Part shown: positions 42,421 to 50,593 of the stretch, one piece after another
Position numbering within the stretch: position 1 is the stretch's first letter
Layout: each line of letters begins with the position of its first letter
Notes under the pieces: generated by a model
Database searches by the model: none
Told to the model about the DNA's origin: nothing
The model's input: only the letters and a program-made list of their open reading frames with translations
Made by a program: the position numbers and the translations under genes
Origin: CAMDHY01 sp046156265
GTDB taxonomy: Bacteria; Pseudomonadota; Alphaproteobacteria; Rhizobiales; Segnochrobactraceae
Length of the DNA stretch: 64,000 nt
Direction of reading: 5' to 3'
Assembly (NCBI RefSeq): GCF_046156265.1
Contig: NZ_JAWDIR010000043.1
Span: 378,514-442,513, forward strand

Positions 42421-43607
42421 GCGAGCCTCCACAGCAGCACGCGGTTGTTGCCGGAATCGGCGACCGCCGCGAGATCGCCGGCGACGGTGATGCCGTAGGG
42501 CCAGCACAGGCTGTCGCGCACCGGCGCCTGCCAGCGGTTGTCGCCCTTCGCAGCGAAGTCCGGCTGGCCGGTGAGCCGGTCCGCCGCGACGCCCGCGGCG
42601 AGCCCGTCGAGGCCGTAGCCGAGCAGGCGCGAGTTGGCGGTGTCGGCGACCAGCAGCCCCGACGCGGTCGCTGCGCATCCGTACGGCATGCTGAGCGCCG
42701 CGGCGTCCGGCCAGTAGGCGGCGCGGTTGTGCTCGGCGGCGGCGTTATCCCTCTGGCCGACGACGAAGTCGCACGGGGTGCCGTCGCGGACCGGCAGGCG
42801 CCGCCACACCATCAGCCGGTTGTTGCCGGCATCGGCGACGACGAGCCGGCCGCCGGCGACGGCCGCGGCGTGCGGCCAGCGCATGCCGCCGGCGTCGACG
42901 CCGCGGCCGCCGTTGTCGTCGCGGCAGTCCATCGCCGACTGCCCGAGCACCAGGTCGGCGGGGGTGCCGTGGCGGGTCGGCACCGCGTCCCAGACGAGCA
43001 CGCGGCGATTGCCGGTGTCGCAGACGATCAGCCGCCCGTCGGCAATGGCGACGCCGTAGCACCAGTTGAGCGTTTCGGCGCCCGGCGCGCCGCCGCGGTT
43101 GGCGGCGGTGGAGGCAAAGTCCGCCTGGCCGAGCACCACGTCGGCCGGGCGGTTGGTCGTCGCCGGCAGGCCGTGCCAGACCAGCACGCGGTGGTTCCAG
43201 GCGTCGGCGACGACGAGCACGTCGGCCGTCGCCGCGACCCCGGTCGGCACGTTCAGCGTCGCCGCATCCGGAGTGCGCTTGGCGTTGCGCCCTTCGCGAC
43301 CGAAGTCCGGCTGGCCGATCAGCGCGTCCGCGCCGGTGTGGTCGCCGTCGGGCAGGCTGTTCCACACGAGCAGCCGGTGGTGGCCGGTGTCGGCGACGAA
43401 CAGCGGCCCGTGGGGACCGGCAAGTGCGGCGCCGCGCGGGCCGAACAGCGTCCGCTCGGACGGCACGACGGGGGCCGACAGACCGTCGTCGCCGCCGTGC
43501 CCGCCGAGCACGCGCAGCGGCCCGACGGGATCGAGCAGCGGCGGCGGGACGGCGCGCACCTGCGGCGGTCCTTGAGTTTCACTGAATGCTCTGAGGGAGA
43601 CGCGCAT
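42417..43607 (-). CDS. NHL-repeat protein of the hydrogenase operon
   Basis: 396 aa beta-propeller with about six NHL-like blades: PLFVADTGHHRLLVWNSLP, VLVVADAWNHRVLVWHGLP, RLIVCDTGNRRVLVWDAVP, RLVVADAGNNRLMVWRRLP, LLVADTANSRLLGYGLDG, AAVADSGNNRVLLWRLA. Between blades recur LIGQPDFGREG-like segments. No signal peptide. NHL proteins are typical companions of group 1h hydrogenases; the role is not established, perhaps assembly or docking. It lies between the NifU-Rieske and hypF genes with 4-nt gap and overlap. Confidence 0.88.
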   Translation of the reverse strand: MRVSLRAFSETQGPPQVRAVPPPLLDPVGPLRVLGGHGGDDGLSAPVVPSERTLFGPRGAALAGPHGPLFVADTGHHRLLVWNSLPDGDHTGADALIGQPDFGREGRNAKRTPDAATLNVPTGVAATADVLVVADAWNHRVLVWHGLPATTNRPADVVLGQADFASTAANRGGAPGAETLNWCYGVAIADGRLIVCDTGNRRVLVWDAVPTRHGTPADLVLGQSAMDCRDDNGGRGVDAGGMRWPHAAAVAGGRLVVADAGNNRLMVWRRLPVRDGTPCDFVVGQRDNAAAEHNRAAYWPDAAALSMPYGCAATASGLLVADTANSRLLGYGLDGLAAGVAADRLTGQPDFAAKGDNRWQAPVRDSLCWPYGITVAGDLAAVADSGNNRVLLWRLA

Positions 43608-43611
43608 CGGC

Positions 43612-44487
43612 TCAGCCCTGCAGACGGACTTCGACGCGGTCGCCGACGAGGCGGACGGCGTGCGTGCGCAGCTGCACGGCGGGCGCGGTCAGGCACTCGC
43701 CGGACATCAGGTCGTATTCGAAGCCGTGGTGCGGGCAGACGATCCGCCCGTCCGCCACCGCGCCTTCCGAGATCGGCAGGCCGAGATGTGAGCAGGCGTC
43801 CTGGAAGCAGGTCACCACCCGCCCGATGCGGCTCAGGATCACCGGCTCACCGGCGACGACGGCAGCGTGCACGCCGCCTTCCGGAACGGCGTCGAGCCGG
43901 CTCGCGAAGCTCCAGCGACCCTCGGCGCCGGCGGCGAACGGGCTGACGAAGTCGACGCGGCCGGCGCCGCCGCTCGTCCCCTTCACCTGGCGGACCGTGG
44001 CGATCTCCGGGCAGTGCTCCTCGATCGCCCGCTTGACGCCGGCGACGAAGGTGAGCACCGAGGCCGGACAGCCGTCGCAGTTGCCGAGGAAGCGCACGTC
44101 GATGGCGTCCGGCGGCGCGAAGGCGACGAACTCGACGTCGCCCCCGTGTGCGGCGAGCATCGGCCGCACCGTCTCGAGCGCCGCCTCCACCCGCTCCTGC
44201 AGGCTCGGCTGCACCAGCCCGTGGTGGCGCAGCACGGCGTAGACGATCGGATCGGCGGCGGCGGAGCGCAGCGCCTCGAGCGCGCCGGGAGCATCCTTGA
44301 CGCCGGCGATCAGTCGCCGGAGCGCCGCGCGGTTCAGCGCATCGACGGCCCGTCGCAGCGCGAACACCACAGCCTGCTGGCCGTCATCCCAACCGGCGAC
44401 GATCGCCTCCAGCCGTGCCACGTCGCCCACCAGCGCGTCGACATCCGCCTCGGCGGTCGTCTGCGGCAGCGGGCTCGGGGCGTTCAT
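43612..44487 (-). CDS. NifU C-terminal domain fused to a Rieske domain
   Basis: 291 aa. A helical N-terminal region (~1-85); a NifU-like domain (LQERVEAALETVRPMLAAHGGDVEFV) with the GNCDGCPAS Cys pair; then a Rieske [2Fe-2S] domain with CSHLGLPISEG and CPHHGFEYDL. The fusion is characteristic of actinobacterial-type hydrogenase clusters. It could carry electrons from the small subunit or build Fe-S clusters for it; the Rieske ligand set (Cys/His, Cys/His) is intact. Cytosolic, with no signal peptide. Confidence 0.9.
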   Translation of the reverse strand: MNAPSPLPQTTAEADVDALVGDVARLEAIVAGWDDGQQAVVFALRRAVDALNRAALRRLIAGVKDAPGALEALRSAAADPIVYAVLRHHGLVQPSLQERVEAALETVRPMLAAHGGDVEFVAFAPPDAIDVRFLGNCDGCPASVLTFVAGVKRAIEEHCPEIATVRQVKGTSGGAGRVDFVSPFAAGAEGRWSFASRLDAVPEGGVHAAVVAGEPVILSRIGRVVTCFQDACSHLGLPISEGAVADGRIVCPHHGFEYDLMSGECLTAPAVQLRTHAVRLVGDRVEVRLQG

Positions 44488-44530
44488 CCGGCGTCCTCCC
44501 GCGTCGCCCGGTGGTCCGGGCCGACGCTCG

Positions 44531-44758
44531 TCAGCGGAATTTCAGGTTGCGGAACAGCGCCGGCTGGGCGGCGCCGCCGACGAAGCTCGCGACCGCCGCG
44601 GCGATCACCGGCGCGAGGCCGGCGAGCTTCAGCGCGAGTAGGAAGACGACGAGCGTCAGCGCGATACCAATCGCCAACTGGCGCATCACCTCGTTCGGGT
44701 TCTGGAAGAGCCGCCCCCGCAGGAACAGCACGATCGATGCCTTCACCATCTCGAACAT
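44531..44758 (-). CDS. Small hydrogenase-operon membrane protein
   Basis: 75 aa. A basic amphipathic N-terminus (MVKASIVLFLRGRLFQNPNEVMRQ) precedes two hydrophobic segments (LAIGIALTLVVFLLALKLAGL and APVIAAAVASFVGGAAQPALF). Unknown family. With its neighbour it could form the membrane anchor or quinone-access part for a hydrogenase that lacks a b-type cytochrome subunit; this is inference from context. Confidence 0.75.
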   Translation of the reverse strand: MFEMVKASIVLFLRGRLFQNPNEVMRQLAIGIALTLVVFLLALKLAGLAPVIAAAVASFVGGAAQPALFRNLKFR

Positions 44759-44768
44759 GACGGTCCCC

Positions 44769-44972
44769 TCAGAACGCGATCGCGGCGGCGACGACGCCGA
44801 TCAGCACGCCGGCGACGCCCGCCAGCGGGCCGTAGAAACTCCCCATCATCGCGGCGAGCTCGTTGCCGAGCACGCGGCCGCCGACGGCGATGCCGCCGAG
44901 CGCGCCGCCGAGCGCCGAGAAGAGGATCGCGACCGCGACCGCGAGCACATTTGAGGCAAACACACCTTCCAT
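44769..44972 (-). CDS. Tiny glycine-rich membrane protein
   Basis: 67 aa, almost entirely hydrophobic: FASNVLAVAVAILFSALGGALGGIAVGG and MGSFYGPLAGVAGVLIGVVAAAIAF, two transmembrane helices with Gly zippers that suggest oligomerisation. AGGGAG precedes ATG 44972. Co-operonic with the other small membrane gene (10 nt apart). Its role is unknown; an oligomeric scaffold or pore for quinone is conceivable. Confidence 0.72.
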   Translation of the reverse strand: MEGVFASNVLAVAVAILFSALGGALGGIAVGGRVLGNELAAMMGSFYGPLAGVAGVLIGVVAAAIAF

Positions 44973-45032
44973 CGACGATCTCCCTGCAAGGCCCAGTTCG
45001 GTGCGGCGCGGTCCGCCGGAGCGGAGCGCGCT

Positions 45033-46040
45033 TCAGTTCGCGGCGTATGCCGGCGTAGCGCCGTTCGACTTCGGCGCGGCGTCCAGCTCCGCCTCGATGT
45101 CCGCGATCATGCCGGCGACGGCGCCGACCTTCGCCTCTTCGCCGGCGGCGGCGAAGATCTCGGCCGCCTCGCGGTACCGGGCGAGCGCGCGGACGAGGTT
45201 GCCGCGGTTGCCGGCCTCCGGCCGATCGAGGTCGTCCGGCAGGCCGCACAGGCAGTTCGCCTGGTTGGCGATGGTGTTGGCGTATTCGACAGGCGCGGCG
45301 GCGCGGGTGCGCACCTTCAGCGCCTCCTCGTAGGCGTCCAGCGCGCGCAGGCGGTTTTCGACCGTATGCGCGGAGGAGACGGTCTGCAGCGCGTTGCCGA
45401 GGTTGTTCTGCAGCATCGCGTACTCGCTCGGATGCTCGACGAAGTCGACCACCTTCAGGCCCTCCTGGAACGCCTGCACGGCGAGCGCCTCGCGCATCTT
45501 GGCGCGCTCGTCGGAGAACGGGATCGACAGGAAAGCGGTGGCGAGATTGTTCTGCAGGATGGCGAATTCCTTCGGATACCGCCGGCCGTCGAAGGTCCGG
45601 AGCGCCCGCTGGTAGGCGGAGATGGCGGCGGTAATCGGCGCGGCGCGGGCGGCGGCGAGGCTCTGCAGCACTAGGCCGAGGTTCATCTCGACCTCGGCGA
45701 TCTCTTCTGCCCGGCCTTCGTGCTCGAGGATGCCGCGGGCGGTCTCCAGATGCTCGCGTGCCCGCTTCAGCGGCCCGATGTCGTCAGTCGGCACAGCCTG
45801 GAGGGCGGTGGCGAGGCGGGCGTGGACGCGGCCGCGCAGCAGGGCGTGCTCGGGCGGGCAGAGCGCCAGCGCGGTCTCGTAGAGCGTCACCGCCTGCAGC
45901 AGCTGCTCGGGAGATTTCGGACGGGTCTGCAGGCCCATCGCGATCTCCATCAGCATCTCGACCTTCTCGGCGAGCGTCGCGTCTTCCGCCTCGACGGCAG
46001 CGAGCGCGGCCTTCACCTCTGATTCGGCGCGGGACGGCAT
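45033..46040 (-). CDS. TPR protein of the hydrogenase operon
   Basis: 335 aa all-helical protein with TPR-like repeats (LLQAVTLYETALALCPPEHALLRGRVHARLATALQAVP; PITAAISAYQRALRTFDGRRYPKEFAILQNNLATAFL; YAMLQNNLGNALQTVSSA; LRALDAYEEALKVRT). ATG 46040 follows AGAGGAAA; an upstream in-frame start at 46115 is less likely. TPR proteins recur in actinobacterial-type hydrogenase clusters, presumably for assembly of the large complex. Cytosolic. Confidence 0.85.
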   Translation of the reverse strand: MPSRAESEVKAALAAVEAEDATLAEKVEMLMEIAMGLQTRPKSPEQLLQAVTLYETALALCPPEHALLRGRVHARLATALQAVPTDDIGPLKRAREHLETARGILEHEGRAEEIAEVEMNLGLVLQSLAAARAAPITAAISAYQRALRTFDGRRYPKEFAILQNNLATAFLSIPFSDERAKMREALAVQAFQEGLKVVDFVEHPSEYAMLQNNLGNALQTVSSAHTVENRLRALDAYEEALKVRTRAAAPVEYANTIANQANCLCGLPDDLDRPEAGNRGNLVRALARYREAAEIFAAAGEEAKVGAVAGMIADIEAELDAAPKSNGATPAYAAN

Positions 46041-46145
46041 CAATGGCGTTTCCTCTGGGCGTCCGTCGCTCGTCGGCGGCGGATCGTTCGATCGAAGACT
46101 AGGGCGGTTGAACATGGAAGTCTAGTTGATTTTCTCTTTGTAAAG

Positions 46146-46484
46146 TTAGTTTGCAGTCTGGCGAAACAGCCCCGGCACGACGAAGCCGGCGGCGGCCTCG
46201 TCCCACGCTCCCATTGCGAAGCGCTCGATTGTCTCGTCGACGCCGTTGAGACGGAAGAAGTCGGCGGCGTGGACGGCGCGGTCACCACGGGCGTTGACCT
46301 GCTTGACGAGGAACCCGCCGGCCTCGGGACCGGCCACCGGCAGCACGAGGAGATCGTCGCCGCGTCGCAGCAGCGCGACGCTGGCGCGCCCCGCCAGGGC
46401 CGCCTGGTAGTCGGCCGCATCGAGGTAGAGGTGGTCGCGATGCAGGCGGAACTGCACGCTGCGCGCGGCCGGGCCGCCGGTCAC
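46146..46484 (-). CDS. Hydrogenase-operon conserved hypothetical protein
   Basis: 112 aa; GTG 46484 overlaps the protease stop (GTGA). Beta-rich start VQFRLHRDHLYLDAADYQAALAGRASVALLRRGDDLLVLPV, then a helical tail ending GLFRQTAN. No family recognised. Coupled translation with the maturation protease suggests a maturation or quality-control role. Confidence 0.7.
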   Translation of the reverse strand: MTGGPAARSVQFRLHRDHLYLDAADYQAALAGRASVALLRRGDDLLVLPVAGPEAGGFLVKQVNARGDRAVHAADFFRLNGVDETIERFAMGAWDEAAAGFVVPGLFRQTAN

Positions 46485-46981
46485 CGGCCGGCCCCGGTGA
46501 CCTGCGCCGCGGCGGACGCCTGTCGCAGCGCGTCGATCAGCGCGGCGATCCTGGCCGTGACGATCGCCGCCGCCCGCTCCACCTCCGGCGACAGCGCGAG
46601 CCCGTAGCCGAGCGTCTTCGCCTCGATCAGGAACACCGTCACGTCGGCGGGGAAGGCGTCCTTCCAGATGCGCCGGCCGGCGTGCAGGGCGTGGTCCCAG
46701 CGGAAGTCGTGCAGCGTCAGGTTCGGCGGCGGACGGCTTTCGAGCTCGCTGCCCGGCACCTCGAACACGGCGCCCGGCTCGGCGCCCGACCGGCAGGCGT
46801 CGACGACGACGAGCCGCGTCGCGTCGCGCGCCTGGAAGAGGATCTCCATGCCGCCGGTGCCGGCGTCGAACACCTTGACGCCTGCCGGCAACGGGTCGCC
46901 GGCAAGGAGGCGCTGCACCACCACGACGCCGACGCCGTCGTCGCACCGCACGAGGTTGCCGCAGCCGATCACCACGAGCAT
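46481..46981 (-). CDS. Hydrogenase maturation endopeptidase
   Basis: 166 aa HybD/HyaD-type protease: VVIGCGNLVRCDDGVGVVVVQRLLAG (Ni-sensing acid in the DDGVG segment), KVFDAGTGGMEILFQARDATRLVVVDACRSG, and DFRWDHALHAG with the metal His. It should remove the 16-residue C-terminal peptide of the large subunit after His517 once Ni is inserted. Confidence 0.92.
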   Translation of the reverse strand: MLVVIGCGNLVRCDDGVGVVVVQRLLAGDPLPAGVKVFDAGTGGMEILFQARDATRLVVVDACRSGAEPGAVFEVPGSELESRPPPNLTLHDFRWDHALHAGRRIWKDAFPADVTVFLIEAKTLGYGLALSPEVERAAAIVTARIAALIDALRQASAAAQVTGAGR

Positions 46982-47008
46982 CGCGGGCGTCCCCCCGCCT
47001 TGCGGCCG

Positions 47009-47335
47009 TCAGATCCGCCAGAGCCGGCAGGACCAGTCGGGCTCGACCGGCACGGCGAGCTCCGGCAGTTCGCAAAACCGGCGGTGGACGAGATAGTACA
47101 TGCAGCTCTCGCACGGCTGCTCGAAGTCGGCGTGCACCACCACGTGGTCGGTGAAGCCGGCGACGACGAGCCGGCCGACGAGGTCGTCCGGTGCCAGCGC
47201 GCGCAGCCGGGCGATCACCGCCTGCACGTCCTCGTGGGTGTCGCAGCGCGGCTCGACCTCGGTGGCGAGGCCGCCGGCGAGCAGGGCGGCGATGCGGCCG
47301 CGCACCGCCTCGTCGTTCTCCAGGGTGAGCGTCAT
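47009..47335 (-). CDS. Cys-rich hydrogenase-operon protein, paralogue 2
   Basis: 108 aa, ATG 47335 after AAGGAGG. A helical N-terminal half, then CESCMYYLVHRRFCELPELAVPVEP and a tail CRLWRI: four Cys spaced C-x2-C-x9-C-x14-C, suited to an Fe-S cluster or Zn. It is paralogous to the gene just upstream, with near-identical C-terminal 35 residues. Unknown function; electron transfer or structural metal binding are possible. Confidence 0.78.
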   Translation of the reverse strand: MTLTLENDEAVRGRIAALLAGGLATEVEPRCDTHEDVQAVIARLRALAPDDLVGRLVVAGFTDHVVVHADFEQPCESCMYYLVHRRFCELPELAVPVEPDWSCRLWRI

Positions 47336-47375
47336 GCGGAGCCTCCTTCGCGCCGGCGGGCGCCGCGCCGCCGGT

Positions 47376-47690
47376 TCAGATGCGCCAGAGCCGGCACCAC
47401 CAGTGCGGCTCCACCGGCACGGCGAGTTCGGGCAGGTCGCACCACTTACGATGGACGAGGTAGTACATGCACTCGAGGCAGCGCTGCTCTTCCTCGCCGT
47501 AGGGGTGGTCGACGAAACCGCCGATCACCAGCTTCTGCTCGAGGTCGCCCGCCGGCAGCTCGCGCAGTTCCCGAAGAATCTGACTGAACTCCTTTTCCGT
47601 CTCCGGAAAGGGCTCGGTCATGGTCTCCAAGCCGCTCGCGAGCAGCTCCGCGATGCGTGCGAGCACCTGATCGTGATCCTCCACCGGCAT
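47376..47690 (-). CDS. Cys-rich hydrogenase-operon protein, paralogue 1
   Basis: 104 aa from ATG 47690 (an in-frame extension upstream exists). The same layout as its neighbour: HDQVLARIAELLASGLETM, then CLECMYYLVHRKWCDLPELAVPVEP and CRLWRI. It lies 119 nt after the large-subunit gene. Tandem duplication with conserved Cys suggests a heteromeric or stepwise role close to the hydrogenase core. Confidence 0.78.
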   Translation of the reverse strand: MPVEDHDQVLARIAELLASGLETMTEPFPETEKEFSQILRELRELPAGDLEQKLVIGGFVDHPYGEEEQRCLECMYYLVHRKWCDLPELAVPVEPHWWCRLWRI

Positions 47691-47809
47691 GCCCTTCTTC
47701 TCCCCACGAAGGGTCCACTCGGGAGCGCGGCGAGGCCCGCCAAACGGGGCCGCCACGCCTTGGGCGTGATCGGAGTCGAAGGCCACCATTGCCCCCTCCG
47801 CGGCGAGGA

Positions 47810-49411
47810 TCATGCTGTCCTGAAGCGAGCGAGCTCCTCCCCCGTCTTGGCATCGTGCGCATGCACCGTGCAAACTAGACAGGAGTCGTAGGAGCGGCAG
47901 ACGTGGCCGACCTCCACCGGGTCGTGCGGGTCGCGGATCGGGATGCCGATCAGCGCCTCCTCGATCGGGCCGCGCTCGCCGGTGGAGGCGCGCGGTCCGA
48001 CGTTCCAGGTGGTCGGTGCGATGATCTGGTAGTTCTTGATCTTGCCGCCGCGCACCTCGATCCAGTGGCAGAGCGCGCCGCGGATCGCCTCGGTCGCCCC
48101 CCAGCCACGACCGTCGCGCTCGGTCGGCTTGATGTACCATTCGTCGCCGAGCCGCAGCTCGCGCAGCACCCGCTCCATCTCGCGGTAGATCTTGACGCCC
48201 TCGTGCATGCGGGCGAAGTGGCGCAGCGCCACGCTGGCGCCGCCCGTCTTGCGGTAGATGTCGAGTACAAGCGGGTCGTAGTGCTGCCAGGCCTCGCCGT
48301 GGCGGCCGCCGGCGACGAGCTGGCGCGCCAGCGGTCCTGCCTCGAGCCGGCCGTTCTCGCTGTGGCCGACGGCCGTCGACCACGAGTACTTGCCGTTCGG
48401 GTCGACGTCGTTCTTCTGCACCGGCTTGGTGGTGCGGTCGAAGGGGTGCACAGGCCCGCCCTCGTCGTACCAGGCGTGCAGCGTGTCCTCGCGGGTGAAC
48501 GACTGGTCCATCAGCTTGTGGGTGTCGGTGGCGCCGTCGTAGACGCCGCTCTTCATGATCAGCGCGGCGTTGCGGCCCTCAATGGTCGGCTTGTTGTATT
48601 TGTCCTCGTGCGGCAGGTAGCCCCAGGTGACGAACTTGCCGTGGCCGCGCCCGTAGGTGTCGAGGCCGATGTCGTGGCTCATCCGCCAGAACATGCCGAG
48701 GTCGGAGTTCGCGTGCTCCGGCCGCTCGTCGAGCCAGGCCATGAAATCGTCGTAGGAGCGGATCTCCTCGTAGCGCTCCAGCGAGCAGCCGAGCCAGATC
48801 GGCTCCAGCCAGTTGCGGCGGAAGTGCTCGAGAATCGACCAGGCGCGGGTGACGTCGGTGAGCGTCGGCGCACACATCACGCCGCCGGGCACCATGTAGC
48901 TCGAGTGCGGCCACTGCCCGCCGAGCAGCGCGTAGATCTCCACCGGCCGCCCGGAGATGGTGACGCCGATCTCGTAGTTGGTGCCGGTGAACGGCGACCA
49001 CCGCTTCACCGCCTCCTCGTAGTAGCGGCTGCCGGCATAGGCCTTGTTCGTGTAGTCGATCATGAACAGGCCGTAGTGGTGGCGCGGCAAGCTCTGCAGG
49101 GATTCGGCGAGCTGGCCGAGGTTGCGCGCCAGGATGGCGTTGCGCGGCACCGTCGTCGCCCAGGCGGTGTCGAGCGCCCAGGCAGCGCATGTGAGGTGCG
49201 AGGCGCCGCAGATGCCGCAGGCGCGCGGCGTGACGACGAGGCCGGCCTGCGGATCCTTGTCGCGCAGGATGATCTCGAAGCCGCGGAACAGCTCCGCCTG
49301 CGTCCAAGCGTTGACGACGCGTCCGTCGGCCACCTCGACGCGCACGTCGAGGTCGCCCTCGACGCGGCCGACCGGCGAAATGTCGAGCGTCTGTACGGCT
49401 GCCTGAGCCAT
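47810..49411 (-). CDS. hhyL: [NiFe]-hydrogenase large subunit, group 1h-like
   Basis: 533 aa catalytic subunit that oxidises H2. The L1 motif RACGICGASH has Ni ligands Cys65 and Cys68; the L2 motif SYDSCLVCTVH has Cys511 and Cys514 and ends at His517, followed by a 16-residue peptide that the protease should cut off. Ser510 replaces the Pro of the usual DPCxxC, typical of actinobacterial-type (group 1h) enzymes. GGGAGG precedes ATG 49411. The group call rests on L2, lack of a Tat signal on the small subunit, and the NHL, NifU-Rieske, TPR and SIS companions. High-affinity H2 uptake is inferred. Confidence 0.95.
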   Translation of the reverse strand: MAQAAVQTLDISPVGRVEGDLDVRVEVADGRVVNAWTQAELFRGFEIILRDKDPQAGLVVTPRACGICGASHLTCAAWALDTAWATTVPRNAILARNLGQLAESLQSLPRHHYGLFMIDYTNKAYAGSRYYEEAVKRWSPFTGTNYEIGVTISGRPVEIYALLGGQWPHSSYMVPGGVMCAPTLTDVTRAWSILEHFRRNWLEPIWLGCSLERYEEIRSYDDFMAWLDERPEHANSDLGMFWRMSHDIGLDTYGRGHGKFVTWGYLPHEDKYNKPTIEGRNAALIMKSGVYDGATDTHKLMDQSFTREDTLHAWYDEGGPVHPFDRTTKPVQKNDVDPNGKYSWSTAVGHSENGRLEAGPLARQLVAGGRHGEAWQHYDPLVLDIYRKTGGASVALRHFARMHEGVKIYREMERVLRELRLGDEWYIKPTERDGRGWGATEAIRGALCHWIEVRGGKIKNYQIIAPTTWNVGPRASTGERGPIEEALIGIPIRDPHDPVEVGHVCRSYDSCLVCTVHAHDAKTGEELARFRTA

Positions 49412-49463
49412 AATGAATTCCTCCCGGAGATGTTGATTGCGTCGGTGCGGCCGGTGGCCCGGC

Positions 49464-50426
49464 TCAGACGACGAAGATGTCGCGCTCCGCCCACGCCGGA
49501 GCGGCGGCCTTGGCCGCGGCGGTCAGCTTGATGTAGCCGGTCTTGTCGACGCCCAGCGGCATGTCCTTCGGCACGCCCATCACCGTCTGCGTCTTGAAGA
49601 CGGTGCCCGGCGCGAGCTCGAAGAACGGGAACTCCGGCTCGGTGCAGCCCATGCAGGGCATGCCGGCGCGCGTCTTCGACGACTGCCGGTTCCACAGGAT
49701 GCGGTTGCACGGGCTGTGGGTCATCGGGCCGCGGCAGCCGAGGTCGTAGAACAGGCAGCCCTTGCGCTGGCCGAACTCGGTCGCCGAGACCTTGTAGGCG
49801 AAGTGCATGTTGCGGGTGCAGCCGGTCTGCGTGAAGCTCGTGAAGAACGTCTTCGGCCGCTGCAGTTCGTCGAGCGCGAGGTCGCCTGCCCGCCCGGTAG
49901 CGACGGCGACGAGGATCTGCGTCACCCAGTCGGGGTGCGCCGGACAGCCGGGGATGTTGATCACCGGCAGGCCGGCCTTCGACTTGAAGCCGGTGCCGAG
50001 CGAGCCGCCGGGCGCCCGCTTGAGGAACTGCAGGCCGACCGACTCGCTCGGGTTCGGCGCCGTCGCCGGGATGCCGCCCCATGTGGCGCAGTCGCCGATC
50101 GCCACGACGAACTGCGCGGCGTCCGAGAGCTCCTTCACCCAGTCCTTCATCGGGCGGCCGCAGAAGCGGTTCCAGTTGCCGGTGCCGTTCGGCGCGTTCA
50201 CCACCGAGCCCTCGAAGACGAAGATGTCGAGCGGGATCTTCCCCGACACGCAGTCGACCAGCATCTGCTTGACGTTCTCGCCGAGCTCGAGGCCGAGCGA
50301 GGGATGCCAGAGCACGTTGATGCCGAAATCGGTGACGAGATCGCAGGCGCTCGGCTCCTCGGCATTGAGAAACGACATCGTGTTGCCGGAACACGCTCCG
50401 CCCTGGAGCCAAAGCAGGTTCGCCAT
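49464..50426 (-). CDS. hhyS: [NiFe]-hydrogenase small subunit, group 1h-like
   Basis: 320 aa Fe-S electron-transfer subunit. It starts MANLLWLQGGACSGN with no Tat signal peptide, so the enzyme faces the cytoplasm. Cys12 is present, but Asn15 occupies the second Cys position of the usual CxxC; the other proximal Cys are in GDCATWGG (113) and PGCPAHPDW (161). Gln200 (TQTGC) sits where the distal-cluster His ligand is expected. Further Cys follow in KGCLFYDLGCRG and MPCMGCTEPEF. GGAGGAAAC precedes ATG 50426. First gene of the 19-gene operon. Confidence 0.94.
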   Translation of the reverse strand: MANLLWLQGGACSGNTMSFLNAEEPSACDLVTDFGINVLWHPSLGLELGENVKQMLVDCVSGKIPLDIFVFEGSVVNAPNGTGNWNRFCGRPMKDWVKELSDAAQFVVAIGDCATWGGIPATAPNPSESVGLQFLKRAPGGSLGTGFKSKAGLPVINIPGCPAHPDWVTQILVAVATGRAGDLALDELQRPKTFFTSFTQTGCTRNMHFAYKVSATEFGQRKGCLFYDLGCRGPMTHSPCNRILWNRQSSKTRAGMPCMGCTEPEFPFFELAPGTVFKTQTVMGVPKDMPLGVDKTGYIKLTAAAKAAAPAWAERDIFVV

Positions 50427-50490
50427 TGTTTCCTCCGGTGGTGGGCCGGCGTCGCTCGGACGATGGCCTCGTTCGTTTAGAATGGTTGTG

Positions 50491-50506
50491 AGCAAGCCCC
50501 GTGCCA
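50491..50506 (-). promoter_or_regulatory. Sigma-54 (-24/-12) promoter of the hydrogenase operon
   Basis: On the minus strand TGGCAC-N5-TTGCT, an excellent match to the RpoN consensus (TGGCAC-N5-TTGCW), 65-80 bp upstream of the small-subunit ATG. The predicted transcript would start near 50480. The adjacent NtrC-type gene with a GAFTGA loop supplies the activator this promoter class needs. Confidence 0.85.
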
Positions 50507-50593
50507 GCGCTTGGCGATGCGCGAATATTCGTGCACTATCAATTGGTTACCAAAATTCGCCGACGTCGCGAACGTCCGCGATCGGGCTCAACT

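Noticed and set aside
40018..42498. 826-codon plus-strand frame opposite hypF
   Set aside because: Antisense shadow of HypF, which has all family motifs; the plus frame is low complexity.
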